A stretch of 12,316 nt of DNA from Oscillospiraceae bacterium (lineage in GTDB: Bacteria > Bacillota > Clostridia > Oscillospirales > Ruminococcaceae): NCBI GenBank assembly GCA_017451665.1, contig JAFTNX010000072.1, forward strand, positions 1 to 12,316, given 5' to 3'. Below the pieces are notes generated by a model. The model was not told where the DNA came from. It did not search any database and worked only from the letters and a program-made list of their open reading frames with translations. This document shows, in pieces, positions 6,610 through 12,316 of this stretch (its first letter is position 1; each line of letters starts with the position of its first letter). Position numbers and translations under genes: made by a program.

Positions 6610-7332
6610 ATGGAAGAGAAAGAAAACAAGCTCAGGAAATTTGACCCTCGTTTAAGACGTGGCGAAAAAATCCGTAAGGCTGAAAAGATTTCAAAAAGAT
6701 ATTCCTTGGGAGAAGAAATTTTTAACGCTGTTTCACACGGGGCAGGAGGACTTCTTGCTATTGCAGGAACGGTTGTGCTGATTGTTTTGTGTGCAATATA
6801 TTCAGATGCGTGGGCTGTTGTCAGCGCCTGCATTTACGGGGCTTCTCTGATAATTTTATACACTATGTCAACCCTTTATCACGCAATTTCACACGAAAGA
6901 GCAAAAAGATTTTTCAGAGTAATGGACCACAACACCATTTTCTTTCTGATAGCAGGAACATACACTCCGTTTACACTTGTGAGCCTTCACGGAAAAACAG
7001 GCTGGATTTTATTCGGTATCGTATGGGGCGCTGCTGTGATAGGAATTACGCTTAATTCCATAAATCTTGAAAAATACAGAAAACCTTCTGTTGTTTGCTA
7101 CATTTTAACAGGCTGGGTAATTTTATTTGCAATAAAGCCTATGCTTGACGCTGTGCCAAAGCTTTCAATGATTTTCCTCCTTGTGGGTGGAATACTCTAT
7201 ACCGTGGGAATTATCTTCTACGCTTTCAAAAAACTCAGATACTTCCACTCGGTGTGGCATCTGTTTACAATCGCAGGTAGCGTTTTCCACTACTTCTCAG
7301 TTCTTCTTGCAATTGTTGATTTTAAAAAATAA
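6610..7332 (+). CDS. Hemolysin III (PAQR-like) family integral membrane protein
   Basis: A 240-residue, seven-span membrane protein of the hemolysin III / YqfA family (PF03006, related to adiponectin receptors). After a charged N-terminus come EEIFNAVSHGAGG (H43), STLYHAISH (H91), the MDHNTIFFLIAGTYTPF block (D106, H107) and HSVWHLFTIAGSVFHYF (H213, H217, H227). H91 and the H-x3-H pair at 213/217 match the positions that bind zinc in the eukaryotic PAQR relatives, and D106 the nearby conserved Asp, so the metal site is intact. The cellular role is uncertain: members were named for haemolysis in Bacillus cereus, but a membrane-lipid hydrolase or homeostasis role is more likely (inference). ATG 6610 is chosen over 6601, because AAGGAG (6595-6600) abuts 6601 but is nine bases from 6610. 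It has its own promoter and ends at a strong terminator. Confidence 0.9.
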   Translation: MEEKENKLRKFDPRLRRGEKIRKAEKISKRYSLGEEIFNAVSHGAGGLLAIAGTVVLIVLCAIYSDAWAVVSACIYGASLIILYTMSTLYHAISHERAKRFFRVMDHNTIFFLIAGTYTPFTLVSLHGKTGWILFGIVWGAAVIGITLNSINLEKYRKPSVVCYILTGWVILFAIKPMLDAVPKLSMIFLLVGGILYTVGIIFYAFKKLRYFHSVWHLFTIAGSVFHYFSVLLAIVDFKK

Positions 7333-7335
7333 GTC

Positions 7336-7370
7336 AAAAAAGCGTACAGAAAAAATCTGTACGCTTTTTT
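7336..7370 (+). terminator. Bidirectional intrinsic terminator after the hemolysin III gene
   Basis: A perfect 15-bp stem, AAAAAAGCGTACAGA with TCTGTACGCTTTTTT, surrounds a five-base A loop, directly after the stop codon at 7332. It has a T-run in both directions. The core GCGTAC is shared with the terminator at 127-160. Confidence 0.9.
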
Positions 7371-7372
7371 GT

Positions 7373-7386
7373 AATTGACAATTGAC
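7373..7386. repeat. Two tandem AATTGAC heptamers
   Basis: AATTGAC occurs twice in a row immediately after the terminator at 7336-7370. The same heptamer is at 2-15, and in inverted form at 163-190 beside the related terminator. Confidence 0.6.
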
Positions 7387-7414
7387 TATGAAAGTGTTGT
7401 CTTTGGCAACGTAT

Positions 7415-7448
7415 TAAAAAACTCACTACCGATTTTTCGATAGTGAGT
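7415..7448 (-). terminator. Terminator of the small lipoprotein gene
   Basis: On the minus strand ACTCACTATCGA pairs with TCGGTAGTGAGT (one G-U pair) around AAAA and is followed by TTTTT. It faces the gene ending at 7520, with about 70 nt of untranslated tail. Confidence 0.8.
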
Positions 7449-7519
7449 GATAAAAACTATAATCCGTGCCGTCAACCTTTAACGTCCTTGATTAAATTCC
7501 ATTCCATAACAGGAGACTG

Positions 7520-7996
7520 TCAAACATACCACTGGCCTGAAAGCTTGCCCACATTTATAATCATTTCCTGAGAATATGTAAATTCTCTGTCGAAAGGCGA
7601 AAAAACCATAACTCTGACTTTAAGTTCAAAAGCCTTTTTAATCTTGTGGCGAGGTTCAAGTCCGTCGCCCAGTGCCTCGATTTCTTCCTTTGAAAGCTCT
7701 CTTTTGTCAGTAATCTTATGATTTACAACCACCACTTCAGCGTCGCAGGTTTCACCAAGCTTTTTGTAAATAGTTTCAGCAATGTTTTCATCATAATCGT
7801 CGCTTTCTTCATAAAGTGACAAAACAGGCGTTGCAAAGCATCTCAAAAAGCTGTCGGAATCCTTTGAATCAAGGGCTTCAAACATAGTTTCAACCGGCAC
7901 TTCGTACTGAAGCTCAATTTCCTCCTCGTCTTTGCATGCACAAAAACAAGTAGCAGTCAGCACAACCGAAAGAAAAATACTCAGGAATTTTTTCAT
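7520..7996 (-). CDS. Small predicted lipoprotein of unknown function
   Basis: A 158-residue protein with a lipoprotein signal (MKKFLSIFLSVVLTATCFCAC; likely lipidated C21), then an acidic stretch and one globular domain. The start of the domain, VETMFEALDSKDSDSFLRCF, resembles the NTF2-like or DUF5105/DUF4878-type domains of small clostridial lipoproteins: a helix followed by the formula 'substrate load D/S-D-S-F'. It ends in a strand closing with GQWYV. I do not recognise a specific family. The ATG at 7996 is chosen over one at 8053 because it has AAGGAG at 8001-8006 and begins the signal peptide, whereas 8053 lies in the upstream terminator region. The neighbouring zinc-ribbon protein carries a similar extracellular domain layout. 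No clear promoter of its own is visible, so it may depend on read-through. After the TGA stop the frame stays open for 15 codons. Confidence 0.85.
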   Translation of the reverse strand: MKKFLSIFLSVVLTATCFCACKDEEEIELQYEVPVETMFEALDSKDSDSFLRCFATPVLSLYEESDDYDENIAETIYKKLGETCDAEVVVVNHKITDKRELSKEEIEALGDGLEPRHKIKKAFELKVRVMVFSPFDREFTYSQEMIINVGKLSGQWYV

Positions 7997-8011
7997 AAAT
8001 ATCTCCTTGTT

Positions 8012-8050
8012 TTTAAAAGAAAAGGTATCGGATATTTCTACCCGATACCT
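8012..8050 (-). terminator. Terminator between zinc-ribbon gene and small lipoprotein gene
   Basis: On the minus strand AGGTATCGG pairs with CCGATACCT, with a ten-base loop, and is followed by TTTCTTTT. It lies about 55 bp after the zinc-ribbon stop and just ahead of the ribosome site of the lipoprotein gene, so it may act as an attenuating, partial stop. Confidence 0.7.
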
Positions 8051-8106
8051 CAATTTGTTTTAATCAGGGTTCAAAGTGAAATCCCGTAATTTTGTGTATC
8101 TTTAGA

Positions 8107-8910
8107 TTACATAAGGTCTTCAAGGCTTCCCATGATGTCGCCGAGGTCACCAAGGTCACCGAGGTCGCCAAAGTCGTCCATATCAACGCTGCCGTAAGCG
8201 TCCCAGCTCATTGAGTAGAGGCACCAGTCGCCGTCAACCTTAAGAACGATAGCTTCAAATTCTTCTTCGCCCTTGTCGTCGTCGCCCTTAATCTTTGTGA
8301 TACCTTCAACTGTATAGCCCTTAGTTACTTCAAGGCGCTTCTTGTCCCATGACTTCTCAATAATCTTTTCGATATCCTTGAGTTCGTCTTCGTCAAGCTT
8401 TTCCTTTTCTTCAATCTTTACAGAAATCTTGATGTCCTTACCGTATTTTTCAACTTCGTCAAGATACTTGTTCATGCTCTTAACTTCGTTCTTATAAGCC
8501 TTCTTCTGAGCGCTTGCTGAGTTTTCGTATACTGTCTTCTTTTCGTCCTTGATATCGTATTCGTGATAAGCTTCCATCATGAGAGCTCCATCTTCCTTAA
8601 CGATACTCTTGAAGTACTTTTCAACAGGCTTCTTCCAGCCGCCACCGAGAACTGAACAGAGAATGCAGATAATGATGATAACAGCAATAGCAACTACACC
8701 GATACCAACATACTTTGTGAAGTTTGGATTAGCCTGAAGCTTCTTGATACCTTCAGCATTTGCGTTAGCCTTGAACTTGTCAAGGATTGTTGCGTTGTCG
8801 TCAGCCTTTTCAGCTGCAGCAGGTGCTACGTCAAACTTAGCGCCACAAGTTGTGCAGAATGCAGCGTTGTCGTCAAGTGTAGCTCCACATTTAGTACAGA
8901 ATTTTGACAT
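8107..8910 (-). CDS. Zinc-ribbon single-pass membrane protein
   Basis: A 267-residue protein. Residues 4-22 form a four-cysteine zinc ribbon (FCTKC and FCTTC; C5, C8, C19, C22). Residues 30-65 are a linker, 67-89 a transmembrane helix rich in Ile and Val, and 90-245 an extracytoplasmic domain opening with KKPVEKYFKSIVKEDGALMM, like the NTF2/DUF4878-type domains of such proteins. The tail (about 246-267) holds four Gly-Asp-Leu/Ile repeats. The layout of cytoplasmic zinc ribbon, one membrane span and outer domain is common in Ruminococcaceae and Lachnospiraceae, with unknown function; some relatives are TcaA-like. The ATG at 8910 has GGAGGT nine bases upstream and a strong promoter at 8977-9005. 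The gene follows alr on the same strand and ends before a terminator hairpin. Confidence 0.85.
   Translation of the reverse strand: MSKFCTKCGATLDDNAAFCTTCGAKFDVAPAAAEKADDNATILDKFKANANAEGIKKLQANPNFTKYVGIGVVAIAVIIIICILCSVLGGGWKKPVEKYFKSIVKEDGALMMEAYHEYDIKDEKKTVYENSASAQKKAYKNEVKSMNKYLDEVEKYGKDIKISVKIEEKEKLDEDELKDIEKIIEKSWDKKRLEVTKGYTVEGITKIKGDDDKGEEEFEAIVLKVDGDWCLYSMSWDAYGSVDMDDFGDLGDLGDLGDIMGSLEDLM
8134..8169 (-). repeat. Four 9-bp tandem repeats coding Gly-Asp-Leu/Ile
   Basis: The units read GGCGACCTC, GGTGACCTT, GGTGACCTC, GGCGACATC on the coding strand, in frame in the acidic tail of the zinc-ribbon protein. Third-position differences show that the repeats are not freshly duplicated copies. 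Confidence 0.85.
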
Positions 8911-8976
8911 ATGTAATTACCTCCATATTGTTTATAGTTACATTATTGCCCAAAAAGCAACAACTAAACTACATAA

Positions 8977-9005
8977 ATAATACCCTATTTACGAGATTTT
9001 GTCAA
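8977..9005 (-). promoter_or_regulatory. Strong sigma-A promoter of the zinc-ribbon gene
   Basis: On the minus strand TTGACA (9000-9005) and TATTAT (8977-8982) are 17 bp apart. Transcription would start near 8970, about 60 nt before the ATG at 8910. It lies in the spacer between alr and this gene; no clear terminator follows alr, only a weak TTAAC/GTTAA pair just after its stop. Confidence 0.8.
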
Positions 9006-9047
9006 TAGGATTTTAAAATTTCGACATAATTAACATACCTGTTAACA

Positions 9048-10196
9048 TTAAACGTAATCCTTTTCGTTAACATAATAAAGTCGTGGCACTCTTTTAGTGA
9101 TATTACACACGATTTCATAGCCGATTGTGTTGCATATTCTTGCGATATCGTCGGCAGTAATCCTCTCGTCACCGTCGTTTCCAAAGACCGTTGCAACATC
9201 TCCTGCCTTGACATCAATTCCCGTAACATCAATCATCAGCTGGTCCATACAAACCCTGCCCACGATTTTTGCACGTTTACCATTTACCAGAAGCTCGCCC
9301 TTGTTTGACAACGCTCTCGGCACTCCGTCAGCATACCCGATTGATACTGTAGCAAGCTTTGTTTCCCTATCAGCCTTAAATGTTCTTCCGTAACTAATTT
9401 CTGCTCCTGCCTCAACGGTTTTTACCTGTGAAACAACAGCTTTAAGCTCCATTGCAGGGTTAATTTCAAACGGAATATCAAGTTCATAATCAGGCTTTAA
9501 GCCGTAAAGGATAATTCCAAGTCTTGCAAGGGTAGATTTTCCCTCATCGTGACAAATTCCACCTGCTGAATTAAGATAATGGTGGTGAACAATCTGAGGA
9601 CAGCTGTCTTTAATCTGTGAATAAATCTCATTAAACAGTGAAATCTGCTTATTTGTGTATAAAATATCATCATCACTTTTGCTGTCAGCTACACAAAGGT
9701 GTGTGAAAATCCCCTCTGCCTTGATGTTTTCAAGACCACAGATTTTTTCGATTTCAGCCTTGTATTCATTCACATTTTCACAGCGAAGGCCTATTCTTGT
9801 CATACCTGTATCCAGCTTTATGTGGCATCTTACAGGGGATTTTGCGTTTTGTGACAAAAGCTGTGCGTAGTTTGTTTCAGTTATCGCCTGAATGATGTTG
9901 TATCTGCTTAAATATTCTGCAAACTCAGGTGGCGTATAGCCTAAAATGAGGATTTCGCCATCAATCCCACCCTCTCTCAGCTCAATGGCTTCATTTAAAT
10001 TTGAAACAGCAAACCATTTTACATTAAGCTCTTTTTGTAAATACAAGGCACAATCAGGGCTTCCGTGTCCATAGCAGTCAGCCTTTACTACACACAAAAG
10101 CTCTGTTTCGCCCTTTAACTGATTTTTAAAGCTCTTTGCATTTTCACCAAGACGGTCAAGGTGAATTTCTGCCCACGCTCTTCTGAAAAATCCCAT
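9048..10196 (-). CDS. alr: Alanine racemase
   Basis: A 382-residue, PLP-dependent alanine racemase that interconverts L- and D-alanine for peptidoglycan synthesis, acting in the cytoplasm. The N-terminal barrel carries the PLP lysine K38 in VVKADCYGHG. KLDTGMTRIG gives R134. The second catalytic residue is Y269 in EISYGRTF. RVCMDQLMIDV (317-320 CMDQ) is the conserved C-terminal-domain block, and the length is normal. YGLKP and VSIGYADGVPR are further signature strands. The ATG at 10196 has AAGGAG about nine bases upstream. Its promoter must lie in the divergent spacer with the YpsA-like gene; I see only weak candidates. The zinc-ribbon gene follows on the same strand and has its own promoter. 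Confidence 0.96.
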   Translation of the reverse strand: MGFFRRAWAEIHLDRLGENAKSFKNQLKGETELLCVVKADCYGHGSPDCALYLQKELNVKWFAVSNLNEAIELREGGIDGEILILGYTPPEFAEYLSRYNIIQAITETNYAQLLSQNAKSPVRCHIKLDTGMTRIGLRCENVNEYKAEIEKICGLENIKAEGIFTHLCVADSKSDDDILYTNKQISLFNEIYSQIKDSCPQIVHHHYLNSAGGICHDEGKSTLARLGIILYGLKPDYELDIPFEINPAMELKAVVSQVKTVEAGAEISYGRTFKADRETKLATVSIGYADGVPRALSNKGELLVNGKRAKIVGRVCMDQLMIDVTGIDVKAGDVATVFGNDGDERITADDIARICNTIGYEIVCNITKRVPRLYYVNEKDYV

Positions 10197-10250
10197 AGGT
10201 TTTTCTCCTTTTTAAAAATTTTAAAAAATATTTTTCATAAAAGTTTCTTC

Positions 10251-10279
10251 TTTACAAAAGTTATAAATTGTGGTATGAT
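10251..10279 (+). promoter_or_regulatory. Promoter of the YpsA-like gene
   Basis: TTTACA (10251-10256) and TATGAT (10274-10279) are 17 bp apart. Transcription would start near 10286, after the first base of the upstream GTG at 10285. This supports the ATG at 10315 as the true start. Confidence 0.75.
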
Positions 10280-10314
10280 ATATTGTGTATGCAGACCATG
10301 GACGGAGGGGTGTT

Positions 10315-10875
10315 ATGGCTGTTTTTGAAAAAGCCGATGATTTTCGTTTTGATATAAAAACAACCTGCTGTTTTACAGGTCACCGACCGGAAAAGCTTCC
10401 CGGGGACGGGGACGTTGTAAATTCCATGGCGCTCAGAAGAATTTTAAGTATTTTAAGACTTGCAATAGAAGATGCAATTAACGAAGGCTACAAAACCTTC
10501 ATTTCAGGAATGGCGCCGGGAATAGACCTCTGGGCGGCATCCTTTATCCGTGACATTCACGCAAAAAATCCAGATATAAATCTTGTGTGCGTTCTCCCTT
10601 ATAAAGGTCAGAAAAAATCCCTTCAAGGAGCAGACCTTTATGATTACAATCTGCTTTTAGACTGTGCTGCACAGGTGATATGCTTAAATGATAACTATTC
10701 ATCAAGCTGTATGCGTGAAAGAAATCAGTATATGGTTGACCATTCCTCAAAGCTGATAGCTGTTGTAAATAACTACCGCAGTGGCACGGGAATGACAATC
10801 AATATGGCAAAAAAACGCAGAATTGACATCAGAACCATTGATGTTTCTAAAAATCATGCGATTTTTACCGACTAA
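10315..10875 (+). CDS. YpsA/DUF1273-like SLOG-fold protein
   Basis: A 186-residue protein of the YpsA / DUF1273 (PF06908) group of the SLOG superfamily, a Rossmann-like fold thought to bind nucleotides or nucleotide-derived ligands. CCFTGHRPEKL (18-28), ISGMAPGID (63-71) and the MRERNQYMVDHS block (133-144) are the signature segments. SGTGMT (156-161) is the late glycine turn. The length is typical. From family knowledge, Bacillus and Staphylococcus relatives have been linked to cell division and stress; the ligand remains unknown. No effector domain is fused and none is encoded next to it, so this looks like a stand-alone housekeeping version. The ATG at 10315 has GGAGG at 10304-10308; the GTG at 10285 is essentially at the transcription start and is unlikely. 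Confidence 0.9.
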   Translation: MAVFEKADDFRFDIKTTCCFTGHRPEKLPGDGDVVNSMALRRILSILRLAIEDAINEGYKTFISGMAPGIDLWAASFIRDIHAKNPDINLVCVLPYKGQKKSLQGADLYDYNLLLDCAAQVICLNDNYSSSCMRERNQYMVDHSSKLIAVVNNYRSGTGMTINMAKKRRIDIRTIDVSKNHAIFTD

Positions 10876-10876
10876 A

Positions 10877-11030
10877 GATAGTTTACAACTTTTGAAGGTT
10901 TTTTTCAATAGGTTTTAAGGATTTTTTTGAAACTATCAACACTTTCAACAGAGTTTTCAACTTTTTTGTTGTAAAACAGGCCTGTAAAATGGTGTTTTCA
11001 ACAAAATAGTGTTGAAAGTTTGAAAACCTT
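10877..11030. repeat. Spacer rich in TTTCAAC-type direct and inverted repeats
   Basis: The 229-bp spacer holds several short repeats. GATAGTTT (10877-10884) pairs with AAACTATC (10930-10937). TCAAC recurs at 10936-10940, 10945-10949, 10957-10961 and 10998-11002, and inverted at 11011-11015. TTTCAACA (10996-11003) and TGTTGAAA (11010-11017) form a perfect 8-bp inverted repeat with a six-base gap, and ACAGGCCTGT (10976-10985) is a perfect palindrome. AAGGTTTTTTTCAA and AAGGATTTTTTTGAA are near direct copies. There is no gene in it. Confidence 0.7.
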
Positions 11031-11040
11031 ACGTTTAAAA
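11012..11040 (+). promoter_or_regulatory. Possible promoter of the LCP-like gene
   Basis: TTGAAA (11012-11017) and TTAAAA (11035-11040) are 17 bp apart. The -35 box coincides with the right arm of the TTTCAACA/TGTTGAAA inverted repeat, as expected for repressor control. The -10 box is poor in AT-rich DNA, so this is tentative. Confidence 0.35.
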
Positions 11041-11104
11041 CATTTGAAAAAAAGGTCGGAATATTGTTATTTTTAAGATAAATTCACAGAAAGGATAGCT
11101 TTTT

Positions 11105-12019
11105 ATGGAAAACCCGTCAAAAAAACGCAGAAGACAGTTTCCTGTTGCGATAGCATATTTTTTAACGCTGATAATCGGACTTACTATTTTCGGTGTGGCA
11201 GGATATTTTGTTATTGATAAATTTGTAGCTGATGACCAACAGGACAAGGTTGAGTCTGACGGTCTGGGAATTCCCACAGCCGAGGACAGATACACAATGC
11301 TATATATCCAGGTTGACGATTTTAACGAAATGAACCACGCTCTTCTTGTGAGAATGCTTCCTGATATGTGTTCAGTAAAAATCGTTCCTATTTCACATAA
11401 GCTTCTTGCAAGCGAATACGAGGACGACCCGCTTTCATCACTTGAAAGCATCTACATAAACAAGGGCGTAAACGGTGTTAAAAACGCAATCGAAAACACA
11501 ATGGGTATAAGCATTGACCACTATATGACCGTTACAAACGGAGCATTTGATAATGTGGTTGACTATATCGGTGGTGTTACAATTGCACCTGACGAGGACC
11601 TTTATTACAACGACCCGCAGACAGGCGAACAGCTTTATGGCAAAAAGGGCGTTATGATGACTCTTGACAACACCTACACTCGTCAGTACATAAACTACCC
11701 TAAGTTTGCTGACGGTGCCAAGAAAAATCTTGAGGTTATGCACGACATTCTTCCGAGATTTATAAACGAAATGTTTATGCAGGCTGACAACCTTTCAAAC
11801 AATATGGATACATTCTTTAATGTAATATACAACAGTTCAGATACCAATATTACAAAAAATGAATACTTAAAATCCAAAAAGGGCATAAATTATATAGCTT
11901 TAAACGGCGATATGCCTTGTGAATCACTTATGCCGACAGGGGAATGGCTTAATGATGAGCTGTTTTTAAGCAGTGATTTTTCTGAAAAGGTTAAAAAATT
12001 CTTTGAAATAAATCAGTAA
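11105..12019 (+). CDS. Divergent LytR-CpsA-Psr (LCP)-like membrane protein
   Basis: A 304-residue protein with a short basic tail, one membrane span (about 14-37) and an extracytoplasmic domain that reads as LCP-like. Residues 120-160 (KGVNGVKNAIENTMGI, IDHYMTVTNGAFDNVVDYIGGVTI) match the family's central block. LCP enzymes move lipid-linked glycopolymers onto peptidoglycan. The arginines that bind the pyrophosphate are not where expected: where the family has Arg-Asp after the first strand this protein has S97-H98, and the RxR-type block near residue 193 is reduced to YTRQYINY. It may have lost transferase activity or use another substrate. AAGGA at 11091-11095 precedes the ATG. The stop is followed after 14 bp by a PII-like gene, so the two are probably one operon. 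Confidence 0.75.
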   Translation: MENPSKKRRRQFPVAIAYFLTLIIGLTIFGVAGYFVIDKFVADDQQDKVESDGLGIPTAEDRYTMLYIQVDDFNEMNHALLVRMLPDMCSVKIVPISHKLLASEYEDDPLSSLESIYINKGVNGVKNAIENTMGISIDHYMTVTNGAFDNVVDYIGGVTIAPDEDLYYNDPQTGEQLYGKKGVMMTLDNTYTRQYINYPKFADGAKKNLEVMHDILPRFINEMFMQADNLSNNMDTFFNVIYNSSDTNITKNEYLKSKKGINYIALNGDMPCESLMPTGEWLNDELFLSSDFSEKVKKFFEINQ

Positions 12020-12033
12020 AGGAAGTGCGTTTT

Positions 12034-12316
12034 ATGAAGCTTATGGTTTTCATCCTGAACAAGGTTGAATCTCTGGATTTCTTCCTTGAAGGTCTTGCAG
12101 CAGCAGGAATCCGTGGTGCTACAATTATTGAGTCGGCAGGTCTTGCTATGACTCTTTCAAAGCTTGACAGCAGTTTTCTCAGTGCGTCGCTGAGAGCGAT
12201 TTTCTCAAACGGAAACGAGGACAACAGAACTATTCTTTCTGTAATCCGTGAGGACCAGCTTGACACAGTAAGAAAGGTTATCTATACAACAATCGGGCCA
12301 CCTTCTGAGCCTAATA
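12034..12316 (+). CDS. PII-like protein, cut by the window end
   Basis: The first 94 residues of a small protein that reads as PII/NIF3-cluster-like: MKLMVFILNKVESLDFFLEGL opens a ferredoxin-like beta-alpha-beta fold, followed by AGIRGATIIESAGLA (G-A-T-I) and TILSVIREDQLDTVRKVIY. Clostridial proteins of this type are commonly annotated as P-II family nitrogen regulators and end at about 110 residues, so most is visible. The uridylylated T-loop tyrosine of classical GlnB/GlnK is not seen, which argues against a standard nitrogen sensor; a nucleotide-binding trimer is possible. AAAGGAAG at 12018-12025, overlapping the LCP stop codon, is its ribosome site, showing translational closeness to the LCP-like gene. 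Confidence 0.75.
   Translation, partial: MKLMVFILNKVESLDFFLEGLAAAGIRGATIIESAGLAMTLSKLDSSFLSASLRAIFSNGNEDNRTILSVIREDQLDTVRKVIYTTIGPPSEPN

Noticed and set aside
8971..9047. Terminator after alr
   Set aside because: Only a 5-bp TTAAC/GTTAA pair without a following T-run is present on the minus strand.
9002..9232. Minus-strand frame overlapping the 3' end of alr
   Set aside because: It overlaps a clear alanine racemase in another frame and shows no recognisable domain.
10315..10875. SLOG protein as part of an anti-phage defence system
   Set aside because: No effector, nuclease, TIR or membrane toxin partner is fused or adjacent; the motifs fit the stand-alone YpsA group.

Overview
The window looks like a chromosomal segment of a low-GC Firmicute of the Ruminococcus / Oscillospiraceae type. 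The grounds are AT-rich spacers, strong AGGAGG-type ribosome sites, sigma-A promoters with exact 17-bp spacers, a secreted family-5 cellulase with a very long Thr/Lys-rich linker (a habit of fibre-degrading Ruminococcus), and zinc-ribbon membrane proteins and small lipoproteins common in that group. The genus is an inference. No phage, transposase, CRISPR array, rRNA or tRNA is visible.

Layout: 1-342 is non-coding, with small inverted repeats, a TTGACAA-type heptamer array and a minus-strand terminator. On the minus strand follow an unrecognised HTH/coiled-coil protein (343-1281), a TIGR01212-type radical SAM protein (1446-2393), an AI-2E family membrane protein (2394-3629) and a GH5 cellulase (3653-5071). 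The last three look like one transcription unit running from a promoter at about 5111-5139. A divergent promoter starts a plus-strand pair: a Thr-rich lipoprotein (5246-6535) and a hemolysin III family membrane protein (6610-7332). That pair ends in a convergent terminator region at 7336-7448.

The next minus-strand block reads alanine racemase (9048-10196), then a zinc-ribbon membrane protein (8107-8910), then a small lipoprotein (7520-7996), with a terminator hairpin between the last two. Divergent from alr is a YpsA/DUF1273-type SLOG protein (10315-10875). An AT-rich spacer filled with TTTCAAC-type repeats leads to a divergent LytR-CpsA-Psr-like protein (11105-12019) and a PII-like protein cut by the window end (12034 onward).

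Most of the genes concern the cell envelope or extracellular polymer use: cellulase, lipoproteins, alanine racemase for peptidoglycan, an LCP-like protein and membrane proteins. No single dedicated pathway ties them together, and I see no convincing new multi-gene system. The best leads are the recurrent terminator/heptamer repeat element, the apparently active-site-degenerate LCP protein beside a PII-like gene, the repeat-rich spacer before it, the HTH/coiled-coil protein, and the divergent pair of Thr-rich surface proteins. Five gene starts differ from the longest open frame, or use a rare start codon, and are explained in the entries.
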